From Ectocarpus siliculosus (Eukaryota; Sar; Phaeophyceae; Ectocarpales; Ectocarpaceae): 64,000 bases of DNA. The stretch spans positions 358,169 through 422,168 of the forward strand of contig FN649732.1 of assembly GCA_000310025.1 (NCBI GenBank), written 5' to 3'. The notes below the pieces were generated by a model, which saw only the letters and a program-made list of their open reading frames with translations, had not been told where the DNA came from and did not search any database. The position numbers were made by a program, and so were the translations under genes. This document shows, piece by piece, positions 45,549-62,763 of this stretch; the stretch's first letter is position 1; every line of letters starts with the position of its first letter.

Positions 45549-46401
45549 CTTGAGCAAGACGGCGCATCCGTCTAGGTTGAACACGAATTCCGCCGCCGTC
45601 GCCGGCCGATCGTTGGCCGTGGTGGCCGTGGAAGCTCGGCGAAAGCAGCCGCAGCAGCAGCAGCCGACAGCAGCACGGCATCAGCAGCAGGGCCCCGCAG
45701 TTGAACAGAACGGGAGGCGAGCGGGAGACTCAGCAGCCGCAACGGCAGCCGCTCAAAGCGCTTCGCTGCCGACAAGACGAGGGGGTGAAGGAAGCGGAGC
45801 CGTGGCAGACCTGCTAACGCAGGTGTTCAGCAGCCCCACCGGCGGTGCCGGGCGCCACAGCAGCGGCGGCGGCTCCGTCAAACATCCGGCAAACGCCCAC
45901 GGTGCGACTGCCGGGTCTCGAACCTCCCTCCGCGGCTCTGACCCGGTCGCGTTGTTTTCAAGCAGCGGTAGTAGTGGCGGTCGTGGCGTGGCGAGGACAT
46001 CATCGGAGGCAGGCAAACGGCCGGCGAGTGCTGCGCAAAAGCCTCCGGCAGCAAGAAGGAGCGGGGCCGGTGGAAGTGGGGGAGGGGGTGCGGTCGCCGA
46101 CCTCTTCGCCCAGATGTTCTCCGGCAAGGGTAGCGGCGGTGGTGGTGGCGGGAAGGGCATGCCGGACGCAACGGCCAACCCGAGCGCTGCCGCGGCAGCA
46201 AAATGGAGGGAAAAACCCGACCGCCAACAAGAACACCGCAGCAGCGGCAGCGGGGGCAACAGCTTTGTTGTCGGCGGGGTTCAAGCAAGTAGTAGTGGCA
46301 GCACGCACAAGCGAAAGTCAGGACAGCACGAAGCAGGTCCGCAGCAGCAGCAGCACCGCAGGAGAAAAGACGCTGCCGATGGCCATCATCCCAGTCCGTA
46401 A
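31149..46401 (+). CDS. RECQL5: RecQ helicase, RECQL5-like (1,030 aa, 14 exons)
   Basis: Exons: 31149-31259, 31509-31658, 32382-32541, 33413-33533, 34217-34370, 36283-36384, 37976-38062, 38901-39035, 39798-39877, 40302-40462, 41384-41523, 42848-43171, 44158-44275, 45152-46401. They total 3,093 nt in frame. Motifs in order: [11 protein letters not shown] (motif 0), PTGGGKS with K59, [39 protein letters not shown] (DEAH 190-193), [29 protein letters not shown] and [11 protein letters not shown]. Zinc-site cysteines follow at about 451, 456, 494 and 497. The short N terminus, [25 protein letters not shown] and long tail fit RECQL5 best, a 3'-5' DNA helicase that removes RAD51 filaments and curbs recombination at forks. 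The tail (615-1030) is Ser/Gly/Gln-rich and disordered. Intron 8 has a GC donor (CAG|GCACGT). The 3' end is uncertain: TAA at 46399 overlaps a GTAAGT donor. Confidence 0.85.
31760..31777 (+). repeat. Interstitial telomere-type repeat (TTAGGG)3
   Basis: Three perfect TTAGGG units lie inside RecQ intron 2. TTAGGG is a common telomere unit in eukaryotes, but three copies are too few to imply a former chromosome end. It may be chance or telomerase-mediated break repair. Confidence 0.8.
33797..33850 (+). pseudogene. Decayed partial copy of RecQ exon 5 within intron 4
   Basis: The segment GGACAAATACCAAGG, ATTGATCAGCCTCCTTTGCGGTGGATGATG closely matches the acceptor and first codons of the real exon 5 (34204-34250, reading [11 protein letters not shown]). 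It has changes that break the frame after LL and destroy the CAG|G acceptor (CCAAGG). Upstream blocks (GTATCTGGCGCTTGTT near 33771, GTGTCTGGCGCTTGTT near 33965) are also repeated. It looks like a degraded local duplication. Confidence 0.75.
34920..36022. mobile_element. TIR DNA element, ~1.1 kb, non-autonomous, in RecQ intron 5
   Basis: The left end CTCACACCGCTTTTTATTGGGAGCACGAAGTTGCAA is mirrored at the right end by TTGCAACTTCGTGCTCCCATGAAAAGCGGTG followed by TCACGAG. That gives terminal inverted repeats of about 35 bp with a two-base indel near the tip. Sub-terminal TTGCAA palindromes recur at both ends. The middle (35190-35635) holds two diverged copies of a ~230-bp unit with GAGCTACCT.CC...GGT.TTG.T.TTGCTGTTGC. 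No transposase frame is present, so mobilisation would need a helper. Confidence 0.75.
37371..37613 (+). mobile_element. tRNA-derived SINE copy (plus strand)
   Basis: It begins CCGGTCGCCCCGGTGGTCTA with an A box-like region and TATCCTCGAAA, then a B box-like GAGTTCGAATTCCC. A ~170-bp body follows, ending GATAAAAACAAAATTCAG and CACCGCAGGAGG. Head and tail match the minus-strand copy at 19500-19727, so this is a family, not a lone tRNA pseudogene. It sits in RecQ intron 6. Confidence 0.7.
37724..38178. repeat. ~75-bp direct repeats flanking RecQ exon 7
   Basis: Copies at about 37727-37803 and 38100-38178 share TACACTGAAAAGTGTAGT, AATGGGGGGAC, GTCGCCATAATAA and TAGGACGAAAAC in the same order. 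Exon 7 (37976-38062) lies between them. The TACACTGAAAAGTGTA core is itself palindromic. They could be two insertions of one element or the edges of a local duplication. Confidence 0.8.
40560..41375 (+). repeat. Degenerate minisatellite-like array in RecQ intron 10
   Basis: About 0.8 kb of unusually AT-rich, T-biased sequence is built from a diverged unit of roughly 60-70 bp. Each unit has a version of TTCACTAGAGCAAAC, then AACGTTTTT, then TTTGTGTTCATTC. At least ten units can be seen by eye, none identical. The base composition contrasts sharply with the GC-rich flanking exons. Confidence 0.7.
43285..43590 (+). repeat. Three diverged ~106-bp tandem units in RecQ intron 12
   Basis: Each unit carries CTTGGCCATAAGAACATGTGC (or a close variant), CCTGCG, a GTCGATGT stretch and CACAGAGGAA. 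Related fragments occur at 48400-48440 (AAGAACTTGGCCATAAGAAC), so the unit belongs to a wider family. Confidence 0.75.
44295..44346 (+). repeat. (CTG)n microsatellite in RecQ intron 13
   Basis: About 17 uninterrupted CTG triplets begin ~20 bases after the proposed donor of exon 13. A related CAG/AGC run is translated as poly-Ser in exon 14 (about 45500-45545), and a (GTT)n run lies at 43195-43225. Confidence 0.9.
44918..45108 (+). mobile_element. LINE-like 3' fragment in RecQ intron 13
   Basis: This segment matches, in reverse orientation, parts of the relics at 48600-49440 and 49490-50320. Shared text includes GGGGCATA.GAAA, AACGATTGGCCATCGG and GA.CGGTCAA. Translated, its tail reads [20 protein letters not shown], similar to RNDWPSVIDPVGTMLRPVED on the minus strand of the 49-kb relic. 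It explains why an open frame extends upstream of RecQ exon 14. Confidence 0.65.
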
Positions 46402-47944
46402 GTTCCACGCACAGGCAGAGTCGCAAGGGACAGCCGCAGTATCGGTGTCCCGGACTTTTCTGAAAGCAATTGGTCCTTGCTTAGGGTACCTTTTGGGGCA
46501 GCGCGTGGAATTGTGGAGGGAGGGAGGGAGGGAGGGAGGGTGTCGAATCTTGTCCCGGGTGCCCCCTTCCGCCGCTCGTCCAGCACAACTGCCCCACCTT
46601 GCAAGACGCGCACGAATGCTTGAATGGTTGAATCCCGTGTTTTTGTATCACGGCGTGTCCGGTAGGTAGGCTTTGCGGTGGGGATGTTTCGGTATAGTAC
46701 AGTAGTCCTATTGTAGGAACAGCCACGGCCATGTTGTCCTCGTCTTCCTACACGGCGGTACTGTAGCCCCGCGTCCCAAACGTGTGGTCAGGCGTCAATT
46801 GTCGATGATCCAACGGGTTTGGCGCGCGACAAATCAGCCCCCCCCCTGTTGTTCCTCACACGCAGAGCTCCGAGCCTGGCCCCCACTCTGGTGTCGTCCG
46901 GCGGTGGCGTTGACGGTCATCTCACACGCAGAGCCGGCGGGGAGAGGGGTGCCCCCGCCCCACGCGGCAACGGAGGGGGGTCGAGGCGAGCAGATTAGGG
47001 TGGTGGCGAAGCATGGAAAATACGTCAGCAGTCACCGCCAAGGGTACCTTTCTATCCTACCTGTGCCGTGTGTGGAGAGAATGGGGTCTAGATGACGATT
47101 AGATAGGCACTTCGAAGCGCTTCTTCGTAGTCCATAGCCCATACCGTAGTGTTTGAGTACCGCCATCTAACGCACAAAACGATCGTTGATTCTGGTCCTA
47201 GGATTGCGAAGACCGCGTTGTTGGCTGTACCACTGGCGTTTCCATGATTTTGTCTTGTTGCGGAGGACCAAAGCGAGCGAGCTCGTCGCGTTCGCCGTTA
47301 GCTTGCGGGTATGATGAAGCGACGTGGCGGGCTGGCCTTTTCCGGTCTTCTGGAGGTCTAGAACTGAATAAAGACGGAAATGCAGAATACTGAAATGCTG
47401 GAGGACTTTCATGCTTGTGGCTACTCTGTGCAGTACATGGTACGCGCTTGCCCCGCGGGTCACGTGGTAGATGTTCATGTGGTTACCTTTCATCACCTGC
47501 AGCGGTGTCTGATCATCCGACCGTGCACAGCTGAAGTTTTTTCACCGTTGCCCCCCCCCCCCCACACAAAGGTAGAGTGGGCTCCTCGACTTCGTACAAC
47601 ACCGGGTGCACATGAACCGAGAATAATGCGTCGCCGTTGCGTCGTATACATACAACAACGCATCACGCATCTGTCGATGACTGGTGGAGGTTGGTGGGGG
47701 ACGGAGTTTTGTCGTGAGGACGCCCACCTGAAGACACACACGAACAAACGAGCTCACACGGACTTAAACATCGTGACAAACACACGGTACGCCGTGAGAA
47801 ACGCTACTTGTATGGCCTTCCGAATCGTCAACACGACACTTGACACGCCCGAACTCCTCACATCGTCTCTACCTGGGGCTCCACATATATACATAGATTG
47901 CCGTGTGCCCACGGCTGCTTCCCCAGTTGTTTTTTTTTACCCAG

Positions 47945-48104
47945 TTTTTTGCTGAATCAAGTTCTCGTAGTCTATTCGAACAACGACGCCGGCACTGCAT
48001 ACAGGAGTAACAACAGCAGTAGCATTTTTTTGCTGAATGAAGTTCTCGTAGTCTATTCGAACAACAACGCCGGCACTGCATACAGGAGTAACAACAGCAG
48101 TAGT
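47945..48104. repeat. 80-bp tandem duplication
   Basis: Two units read TTTTTTGCTGAATNAAGTTC, then TCGTAGTCTATTCGAACAAC and GCCGGCACTGCATACAGGAG, with only two or three differences. The near identity implies a recent duplication. It is non-coding. Confidence 0.9.
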
Positions 48105-48599
48105 AGTAGTAGAGTGTGGTATAAGGACAAGAAGTAAGGACATATTGCGGGAAGCCCGCGAATAAAACCTGGAAAAAGGAACGCACGCACGCAAGCGTGG
48201 TGCGAAAAAAAACCAGATAATATCTCCGAACCAACCGCAAAAATACGACAAAAAGAAAAATAGGCAAATGGAAAAACCGAGTTGCATGAAAAGAACCCCT
48301 AAAAATCAGAATCAATCGTATAGGAAGACGATAACAACAACAGCTACAGAACGCGCCACCACTTAAGAACTTAGCAGTTAAGAACTTGAGCCTCAAACAA
48401 TCCAAAATCTAAGAACTTGGCCATAAGAACATATGCTCAGTTCCGACGTTGTATTAAGAACAAGAACCCGCCCGGTGTACTGTACCAATGCGCATACAGA
48501 TAAGAACGGAGCCCCAAAACGCGGCGGCTGCAAGATAAGAACTCAGGAGGCTGGGGGGTGACCCAAAGAGCAGTTAGTTTCTGATTCGAGGCGGGGGGG

Positions 48600-49440
48600 G
48601 GGGAGAGAGAGAGGACCTCGTGATGAATTCTTGTACGCGCGGAGGGGGAGAGCGTACTCTCTCCCATGTTTCGCATGCCTTATCGGTAGGACAATTGACC
48701 AACGTCTTCGAGAGGACGCATCCATGTTCCAACAGGATCACTGATGCCAATCGTTCCTTCCCACTTAGAAGTACTTTGTCAAACGTGGCCAAAACATGTT
48801 GTCCCTAGCCGATCTATCCTATCGATATCACTTCCCGCCTCTTCAACCCACTTCCTTTGCCCCAGTACAGCTACCACCGTCTTCTCCTGGCTATTCCATG
48901 CCTCAAACACCTCCCTGTACCTTTTCTTCTACATGTCCAACTCAGTCATGTACAGTTCTCTGCCCTTGTCGCCCAACACGGACGTTTCGCAACGACATGA
49001 ACCCGGTCTTCGCTCTCGGAATCGCATTCACATTGAACTCGTCTTCATCGTCTACCTTCCTGAATCTTCGTCAATGTTCTCGAAGGCCGTTTTCCCCACT
49101 CCAAAATTTGACCTTCGACTTTCTCCCTGCATCCATTCCAGTAGTAGGTACCTATACCTTCTTTCAACATCCATACACATGGAGACCCTCCTTATCCTTG
49201 GATCCTTTTGTTACATGGTGTTCTCTCTCGGCGAAAGAAGCAGATTTCTTGTTCTCGAACCCCTCTAGATCTACCGTTCGTTTCCAATTTACCAACCTAA
49301 TCGATTTTGAACTCTTCCTACGCCGTCTACAACCTTAATCCACTCCCTCCGGATTGGTACCTCCATTTTTCTTGTTTGTCCACTTCACCTCCCAGGCTTC
49401 TCTCGGCAATGTCTCCTCTCCCACATCGTACAACATACGG
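48600..49440 (-). mobile_element. Degenerate non-LTR retrotransposon relic, copy 1
   Basis: This is homologous to 49490-50320 over most of its length. On the minus strand it shows remnants of the same coding tail, but the zinc-knuckle segment is frameshifted and its cysteines are eroded. It is followed by the family 3' segment (AATCGTTCCTTCC, GAGAGGACG, GATCACTGATGCC in plus-strand reading). It is a dead copy. Confidence 0.55.
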
Positions 49441-49489
49441 CCTACCAGCCATTTTAACCTACTTACGCCTCTTCCCGATCGTAGGAGTT

Positions 49490-50320
49490 GGATCCGAAGG
49501 GGGGTGTACTCTCTCTCATGTTTTGGCAGCCGTACTTGGCGGTTAGACCGTTGACCACGCGTCCTCGACAGGACGGAGCATTGTTCCCACAGGATCGATC
49601 ACCGATGGCCAATCGTTCCTTCCTACGTTGCCGAAAAGGTCGCTCAAACATGTTTTCCCATCGGTATCACTTTCCGCCTTATTTTCAACCCATTTCCTAT
49701 GCCCCAGTACAGCTACTACCGTCTTCTCTTGGCTATTTACATTCGTCAATTGTCTTTCTTTCTGTACTTTTTCCTTCTACTTTTTTTCCCAGCTAGCTCA
49801 GTCATGTACATTTTCCTCTCCTTCTTGTACCACGGACATTCCGCAAGTACATGAAGATGGTCTTCGCCCTCGGAGCCGCAATCACACCTGGGTTTGTCGT
49901 CTTCATCGTCTGCCTTCCTCAATCTTCGTCTACGTTCTCAAAGGCCAACATCCCCAGTCCTAGGTTTGAACTTCAGCTTTGTCTCTGCATTGATTGGCCC
50001 TCCTGTAGTAGGTAATCTTTAAATATATTCCTTCTTTGATATTCCGTACACATCGAGACCCTCCGTGTCGTTGGTTTCTTTGGTTTGATCCTGCCCTTCT
50101 CTCTCTCCAAAGCAACAACAGATATCTTCTCCTTGAACCCCTCTAGACCTCCCCTCTCCAGTGTATCACCTTTTTCAAGTTGGACCCCTATCCATGCGTC
50201 ATCTATAACATTAATATAACTCAGTCCGTAGGTTGGTACATCAATTCTTCTTGTTTGTCCATTTCGCCTCCTAAGCCTTTCTCGGCAACCTCTCCTCTCC
50301 CATACCGTACATGCGGCACT
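49490..50320 (-). mobile_element. Degenerate non-LTR retrotransposon relic, copy 2
   Basis: On the minus strand near 49930-49800 the translation reads PRCDCGSEGEDHLHVLAECP followed by WYKKERKM. That is the C-x-C-x(n)-H-x(4)-C pattern followed by WYxxxR that closes many LINE-type reverse transcriptase ORFs. Downstream is a conserved 3' segment (SDTDGKTCLSDLFGNVGRND, then WPSVIDPVGTMLRPVED). Upstream, near 50290, YGMGEERLPRKA is still readable before stops. No intact reverse transcriptase domain remains. A different retroelement class is possible. Confidence 0.55.
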
Positions 50321-53044
50321 GCCACCTAGGGGGCGATTTTACGGCTACATTGTACTCTTACAGCAGTAGTGTCTCGTGATGAAATCCACGCAGAAAGACC
50401 TGTCTGTGTCCTCTGCATGCGGCAATCGGTATAGAAATAAGAACAATAGGTGTGGTGCTAAAATACAACAGAGCAGCGAAAAATATCCTACTAGTCGAAA
50501 TCGAAATGCAAAAAAAGTAGCAACAGATGAGTCGTCATCAAGACGACCTAGCGCGCTTTGCCGGCGACGTGTGGAGCTTCTTGCTCTCCCGTTTCTGTAT
50601 GGCGGCGGGCTGGCACGACTGCAGGTTGTCCGTGCGGTGGAGCGCAGGAAGCACGGGTGGCAGAGATCACCTGTTGTCATGTTGTAATCGGTAAAGAATG
50701 AATGATGGCACAAAGTAACGAAATTCGGACAGGATTTCTTTCTTTATTTTTTTAATTTTTCTTAATACTTTTTTCGGGATTGCGCTGGCTGAAACCCCAA
50801 TTTGCAATTGGGGAACCGAACGGCAATTTGTTGTGGCAAGATGTGTACAACTTTTGAAGAGACGCCAGTTCGGGTCCAGGTCCAATTTCTTTCTTCGTTG
50901 CTGCTAGCCCGCCCTTTTTTCTGAATCCTCACAATCGACTTTGGCGAGGTCAGCTGTACAAAATGTGGCGTGCAACCTCGAGCTACAGCAGTAGGTGTAG
51001 GTGGTCAACTTATGGTAGGATGTTCGTTCGTCAACGGTCTTGTATGCGCAGCAAAAAATTCCTACACATGCGTGGAAAATTCTTTGCAGCCTCTTTTCTC
51101 GGGACTGGTGCGGTGTGTGGAGCCACGCTACTGTCACCCTACCTGCCACACTTAAGACACTTGACACAAAGTAAGCGGAGGAGGGGTATTGCTGGATTTC
51201 GTGTTCCCGTGTTGCCTCTACCTCTCCCTCGAACGACTGGGTTGTTGCCGTGAGACGTGCTTGGATCGTCGGTTCGCTTCGGGAAGAACAGCAAGAGGCA
51301 GAGGAACCGAAGGACGAGGAGAGCGGTTCGGGACGGTGTGGGAAACGAGGGAAGCACCGCTGGGGTGTTTGGGAAAGGGCGCACCGACAGAACGGCGTGG
51401 ACAGCTCCTCCGGCCGAGCAGGAGGATGCTTCCAGATGACTCCCTCTTTCTGGGCAGGTCACGTGAGTTGGTTCGTAAGAGCCGTGCGGCGTGCGGTCAG
51501 GTCCTCGCTCGGCACGATGTCCCAGCCAAAGACCGATTTGGCGTTGCCACGACAAGTTGTGTTATATATATTACAAGGGTTTTATCGTATCTGCTGTAAG
51601 TATTCTACTTTCGGCTGTCGCGCGGGTTGCAATGGTTGGAGCTTTTGGCCCCAGAATTGTTTCCTTGCGTCACCAGTGCAGTGCCTAGCTGCTGCTGTAG
51701 GCTGTAGGACGGAGGGCGCCGAACAGTTGGTTCTTGGAAGCGAAGCAAAGCGGTCGCGTAGCGTGATCCCATTCTCCGCTGATATGTAGTCGGCATCCAT
51801 AAGAACGGAATCGGTTTGCTCGTTGTTTCGTACACTTACATAGAACCCTGTTGTGGGCGTTGGCGGCCATCGCAGACACGGCACCGATGGGAGGTTACTA
51901 CTTCCTATTACGCTGTGCTGCTGTGGTGGTAATCTACAGTGATTTATTTCGATGGCGTCGGAGTCATCGCACGAGGAGGTGTGACTGTCAATTGAAGCAG
52001 TCCCTGGTGAGAGGCGCACTTGCCAAACACACACGAAAACTTGCCACGTACGTCCTGCACCCCTTCAACTGCTGGATTCAGAACAGACGAGGCATATTTT
52101 CTGAGGGGGGAACCCACCCTATTTAGTTTGATGTCGACTGCTTTTTCGAGAAACCGCAAGAGCACGAAGGAGTGCACACGAGAGACGCAAGAGTCGGAAG
52201 GCATCGGGACAAATCGAGTCGTTTGATTCTCGCACTATGCTAGGCGGCAGGAGAGGCTCAATCATGAGTCTACCTCCACACGCCCCCTTTGAAATATGAT
52301 TTCACACAGCCTAAAGTCAAGTCAAAAGGGCCAAAACGGCAGGCGCTCGAACAATGTCAGTTATTCTAGCGGCAGCTTAGTATACGATGTCACTACAGTA
52401 GAGGACAGCCTGTGACTTACAGCAGCGGGAAAAGGTGTGTTCGCGCGCTACAATCTGCTTCTGTGGTCGTGATATAGGAGGATCGTAATGGCCTACAATC
52501 TCCGCAAATCTCCGCAAAGTAGATCGACGCTGTCTTGTACTTGAAGTTCTGCTTGTGCTCGCCGCCACTCATCCCAATCTCCTGAACTGCGGGTTGGCAG
52601 CGGTAGCTGATGTCACTAGCCCCGGGATACTCTCTTGTGTATTATTCAGCAACAGCGCAGCAAGTACCGCCGTTGCGGAGGGGATTACTCGTATTTCGCT
52701 TTCTCTCTCGCCTTGTCGAAACTCCCTCCATGTTCCCACCAGTGATGCATACAGTATGTTTTTGTTCTTTCCTTAAGGCTTGGCAGTGGCCCACGTACAA
52801 ACCACGATGCCCACCCGATCGGGTACAAATCTACGAGGGTCACCTGAAGCAATCGCCGCCAAACTCCATCACCCTGTTCCCTTTCTTTCCCTCCGCTGTG
52901 CTTGCTGTTGTTGTTCACCCGACCGACGAAACTCTCTACCTGCCGTCCGACAGTGGCGACGGAGTGTACTACTGTCGTCATCTCCAGCGCGGGTGATGAG
53001 TCGAGGTCGATGCCCGTGGACCTCAGGTATCTGCCTTATCTATC

Positions 53045-53265
53045 TACCGGTTTGTGACGCATCACTTTCACACCCCCGAACCGATTTTCATGCTCGATTG
53101 TCACACGACGAAAAGGATGCATACGTAACACCAATTGATAGGTGCGTTTTTCGGGAAGGCTCTCGCCGAGACGGTTCCAACACCGCCATGTTCGGCACCG
53201 CCACACTCGAGCTTTGAATAGTGGTTCAGGGGGTGTGATATCTTACGTCATGTTGCCTACGGCTG
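53045..53265. mobile_element. Degenerate MITE copy of the ~220-bp family (copy D)
   Basis: The left arm TACCGGTTTGTGACGCATCA, CACACCCCCGAACC and GATTTTCATGCTCGATT pairs imperfectly with the right arm CTCGAGCTTTGAATAGTGG, TTCAGGGGGTGTGATATC and ACGTCATGTTGCCTACGG. Size and motif order match copies A and B. It lies just upstream of the first recognised exon of the membrane-protein gene. Confidence 0.7.
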
Positions 53266-53586
53266 TTGGTCATTGGCTACACAAGCGATGCAGAAGTACT
53301 AAGTATGCCTATGATACCCCCCGGATGTATCGGCAAGCAATCTTGTTTGGCGGAGTCAGTCATTGCATGGGGGGGTTCCGTCGAATGTTGCAAGCCCTCA
53401 TGTACATTCGGGCGGTACATGCAGCAACATAGTTTCCCGCAGCAGCGCTACTGTACCCACCATATTGATCCTCGACCGCTTTCCGTCGCTGCTTGTTCAG
53501 CTCCCAGCATGGAGGGAACGCTCATTTTGGTCGCTGTGCGCAACACGCCCTTGCTCTGTTTTTTTTTGTCCCCGTTGATGATGCAG

Positions 53587-61323
<7,737 letters not shown>

Positions 61324-61554
61324 TTAGTAGAGATGGTGATTGCCGAAACAGCCAAACAGCATGACGAACAACCGCCTGATGTCGTCGCCGACAAGAGTAG
61401 CGGCCGATGCAACGGCGGGGAGGCATTGATATCAATCACCGGTGGCGTCGCCGGGCGCCGCGGGGGCAGCTCGAATTTTTGGTCTTGTGAAACCGGAGCT
61501 ATATCGAGAAGACAGGTTGAGGCGTTAGCCAACCAAGCCTCGGGGGAGAAATAA
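61324..61554 (+). pseudogene. In-frame extension of the membrane-protein tail beyond a stop codon
   Basis: After the TAA at 61321-61323 the same frame stays open for another 76 codons to a TAA at 61552. The extension repeats the preceding tail motif: EQPPDVVADK after the stop versus KQPPAVVADK before it. A single nonsense base, a sequencing error or stop readthrough would each explain this. The tail may once have been about 77 residues longer. Confidence 0.6.
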
Positions 61555-62254
61555 CTAAGTAAATACGAGCAATGTCGACTTGATTCTCCCGACCTTGACG
61601 CACTGGCGTAGAAGGCAGTAACAGCAGCAGCACCACCAAAGCGAGAGGGCGTCGAAGAAGTTGACTATCTGGACTGTTGCTTGTTTGGGCAATTTCACAA
61701 CTTGTATATTTCGGGAAATGTTTCATGTCAGGAACGCTCTTTGCCAGGATCGTAGGAGGCGCTGATCCCCACCCCGTATCCAACGGTGCATAGCGTCTAT
61801 AGGCCACGGGACGAAGGAATATATGAGAAGGGCTTGCGTAGTAGATTGGTGCCGTAGAACAGCAGGGGAATGTACTGTGTTGTCTTTTCAGAGAACCTCG
61901 CATTTCACTCGCGTTCATTCCTGGGGGCGTCCTGCTTTTTTCCGTGTCGTGGTTTTTGCTTCAATAAAACTATGTTTCGTTGGAATCGCTGCGACTGACT
62001 GTGCGAGGCCTTGCCTCGACCGCTTCATGCCACCCTTGCGTGGTACATGCATGTCTGCTCAGTCGAAACGGCACTGCTGTAGTGCAAATCTTCAGCACAT
62101 AACGATCTTTTTTGCTTCGCACACACTGTTTGATCTGCGGGCAAATGAGGTACGAGGTACTGTAGAGGGATCGGAACGGTTTTTCATCTGAAGATAACAG
62201 CAACAACAACAACATCACATGTCAAGCCCGGACGCACAACGATCATCGTACAAG

Positions 62255-62370
62255 AGATCGCTTGTCACATTAGTTCAAACCTCCTCCCGCTTTTCATACT
62301 TCAAACGAGAGAATCGCTGATCACATAAGTTCAAACCTCCTCCCGCTTTTCAAACTTCAAACGAGAGAAA
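62255..62370. repeat. 56-bp tandem duplication
   Basis: The block GTTCAAACCTCCTCCCGCTT followed by TTCA.ACTTCAAACGAGAGAA occurs twice with one or two differences. Confidence 0.85.
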
Positions 62371-62519
62371 TGAAACACTCACCGGAGGCAACATCTACAC
62401 ATATTTTACCACACCACACCAATCCACAAAACTCATTATTTCACCATCACTTCTTATACCTAGACGTTTGATCCAGAGGAACCTGTATTCTAGTCTGCTA
62501 CGCTGCGTTCTACCCAGCA

Positions 62520-62763
62520 ACAAGGGTTACACAAATCTCGTCCCATCCTCCTACTTTTGTGGCTTGTGGCGTCACAACTCATCGTCAGAACGTTGTTCGC
62601 AGCATTCGGCCCCTCAAGTGCGCTACAGCAGTGGGCGGTGGCACGCGCTCGCGTCTACGTCGGGGGGGCTTCTGCTTGGAAATCGCCAGCGACTTCGTTT
62701 ATCTCGACCCCGGGTAACCCAGAACAAACTCCAAACGAAACGATAGCCCTCGCCGGGGTGGCG
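62520..62763. repeat. Dispersed repeat, copy 2 (first copy at 4421-4682)
   Basis: Same orientation as the 4-kb copy; both start ACAAGGGTTACACAAATCTC and end CCTCGCCGGGGTGGCGT. Most differences are single bases plus the ~20-bp deletion. High identity across 58 kb suggests a recently active but unclassified element. Confidence 0.85.

Larger units (their letters stand above)
46402..53586. other. Intergenic region with retroelement debris; 5' end of next gene may lie here
   Basis: No conserved protein-coding exon was recognised. Contents are GGGA repeats near 46520, an 80-bp tandem duplication at 47945-48104, AAGAACTTGGCCATAAG-type repeats at 48360-48440, two LINE-like relics (48600-50320) and a MITE near 53045. 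GC-rich open frames at 51190-51790 and a spliceable open stretch at 52778-52993 match nothing I recognise. The missing signal-peptide exon of the membrane-protein gene at 53587 should be in this region. Confidence 0.45.

Noticed and set aside
51189-51789. Overlapping plus-strand frames of 136-179 aa as the 5' part of the membrane-protein gene
   Set aside because: There is no signal peptide, no convincing donor in phase 2 and no similarity to the ectodomain pattern. Left as unassigned.
52778-52993. Possible exon after a good TTTCCTTAAG acceptor
   Set aside because: The frame is open, but the sequence is not recognisable and its phase cannot be tied to 53587.
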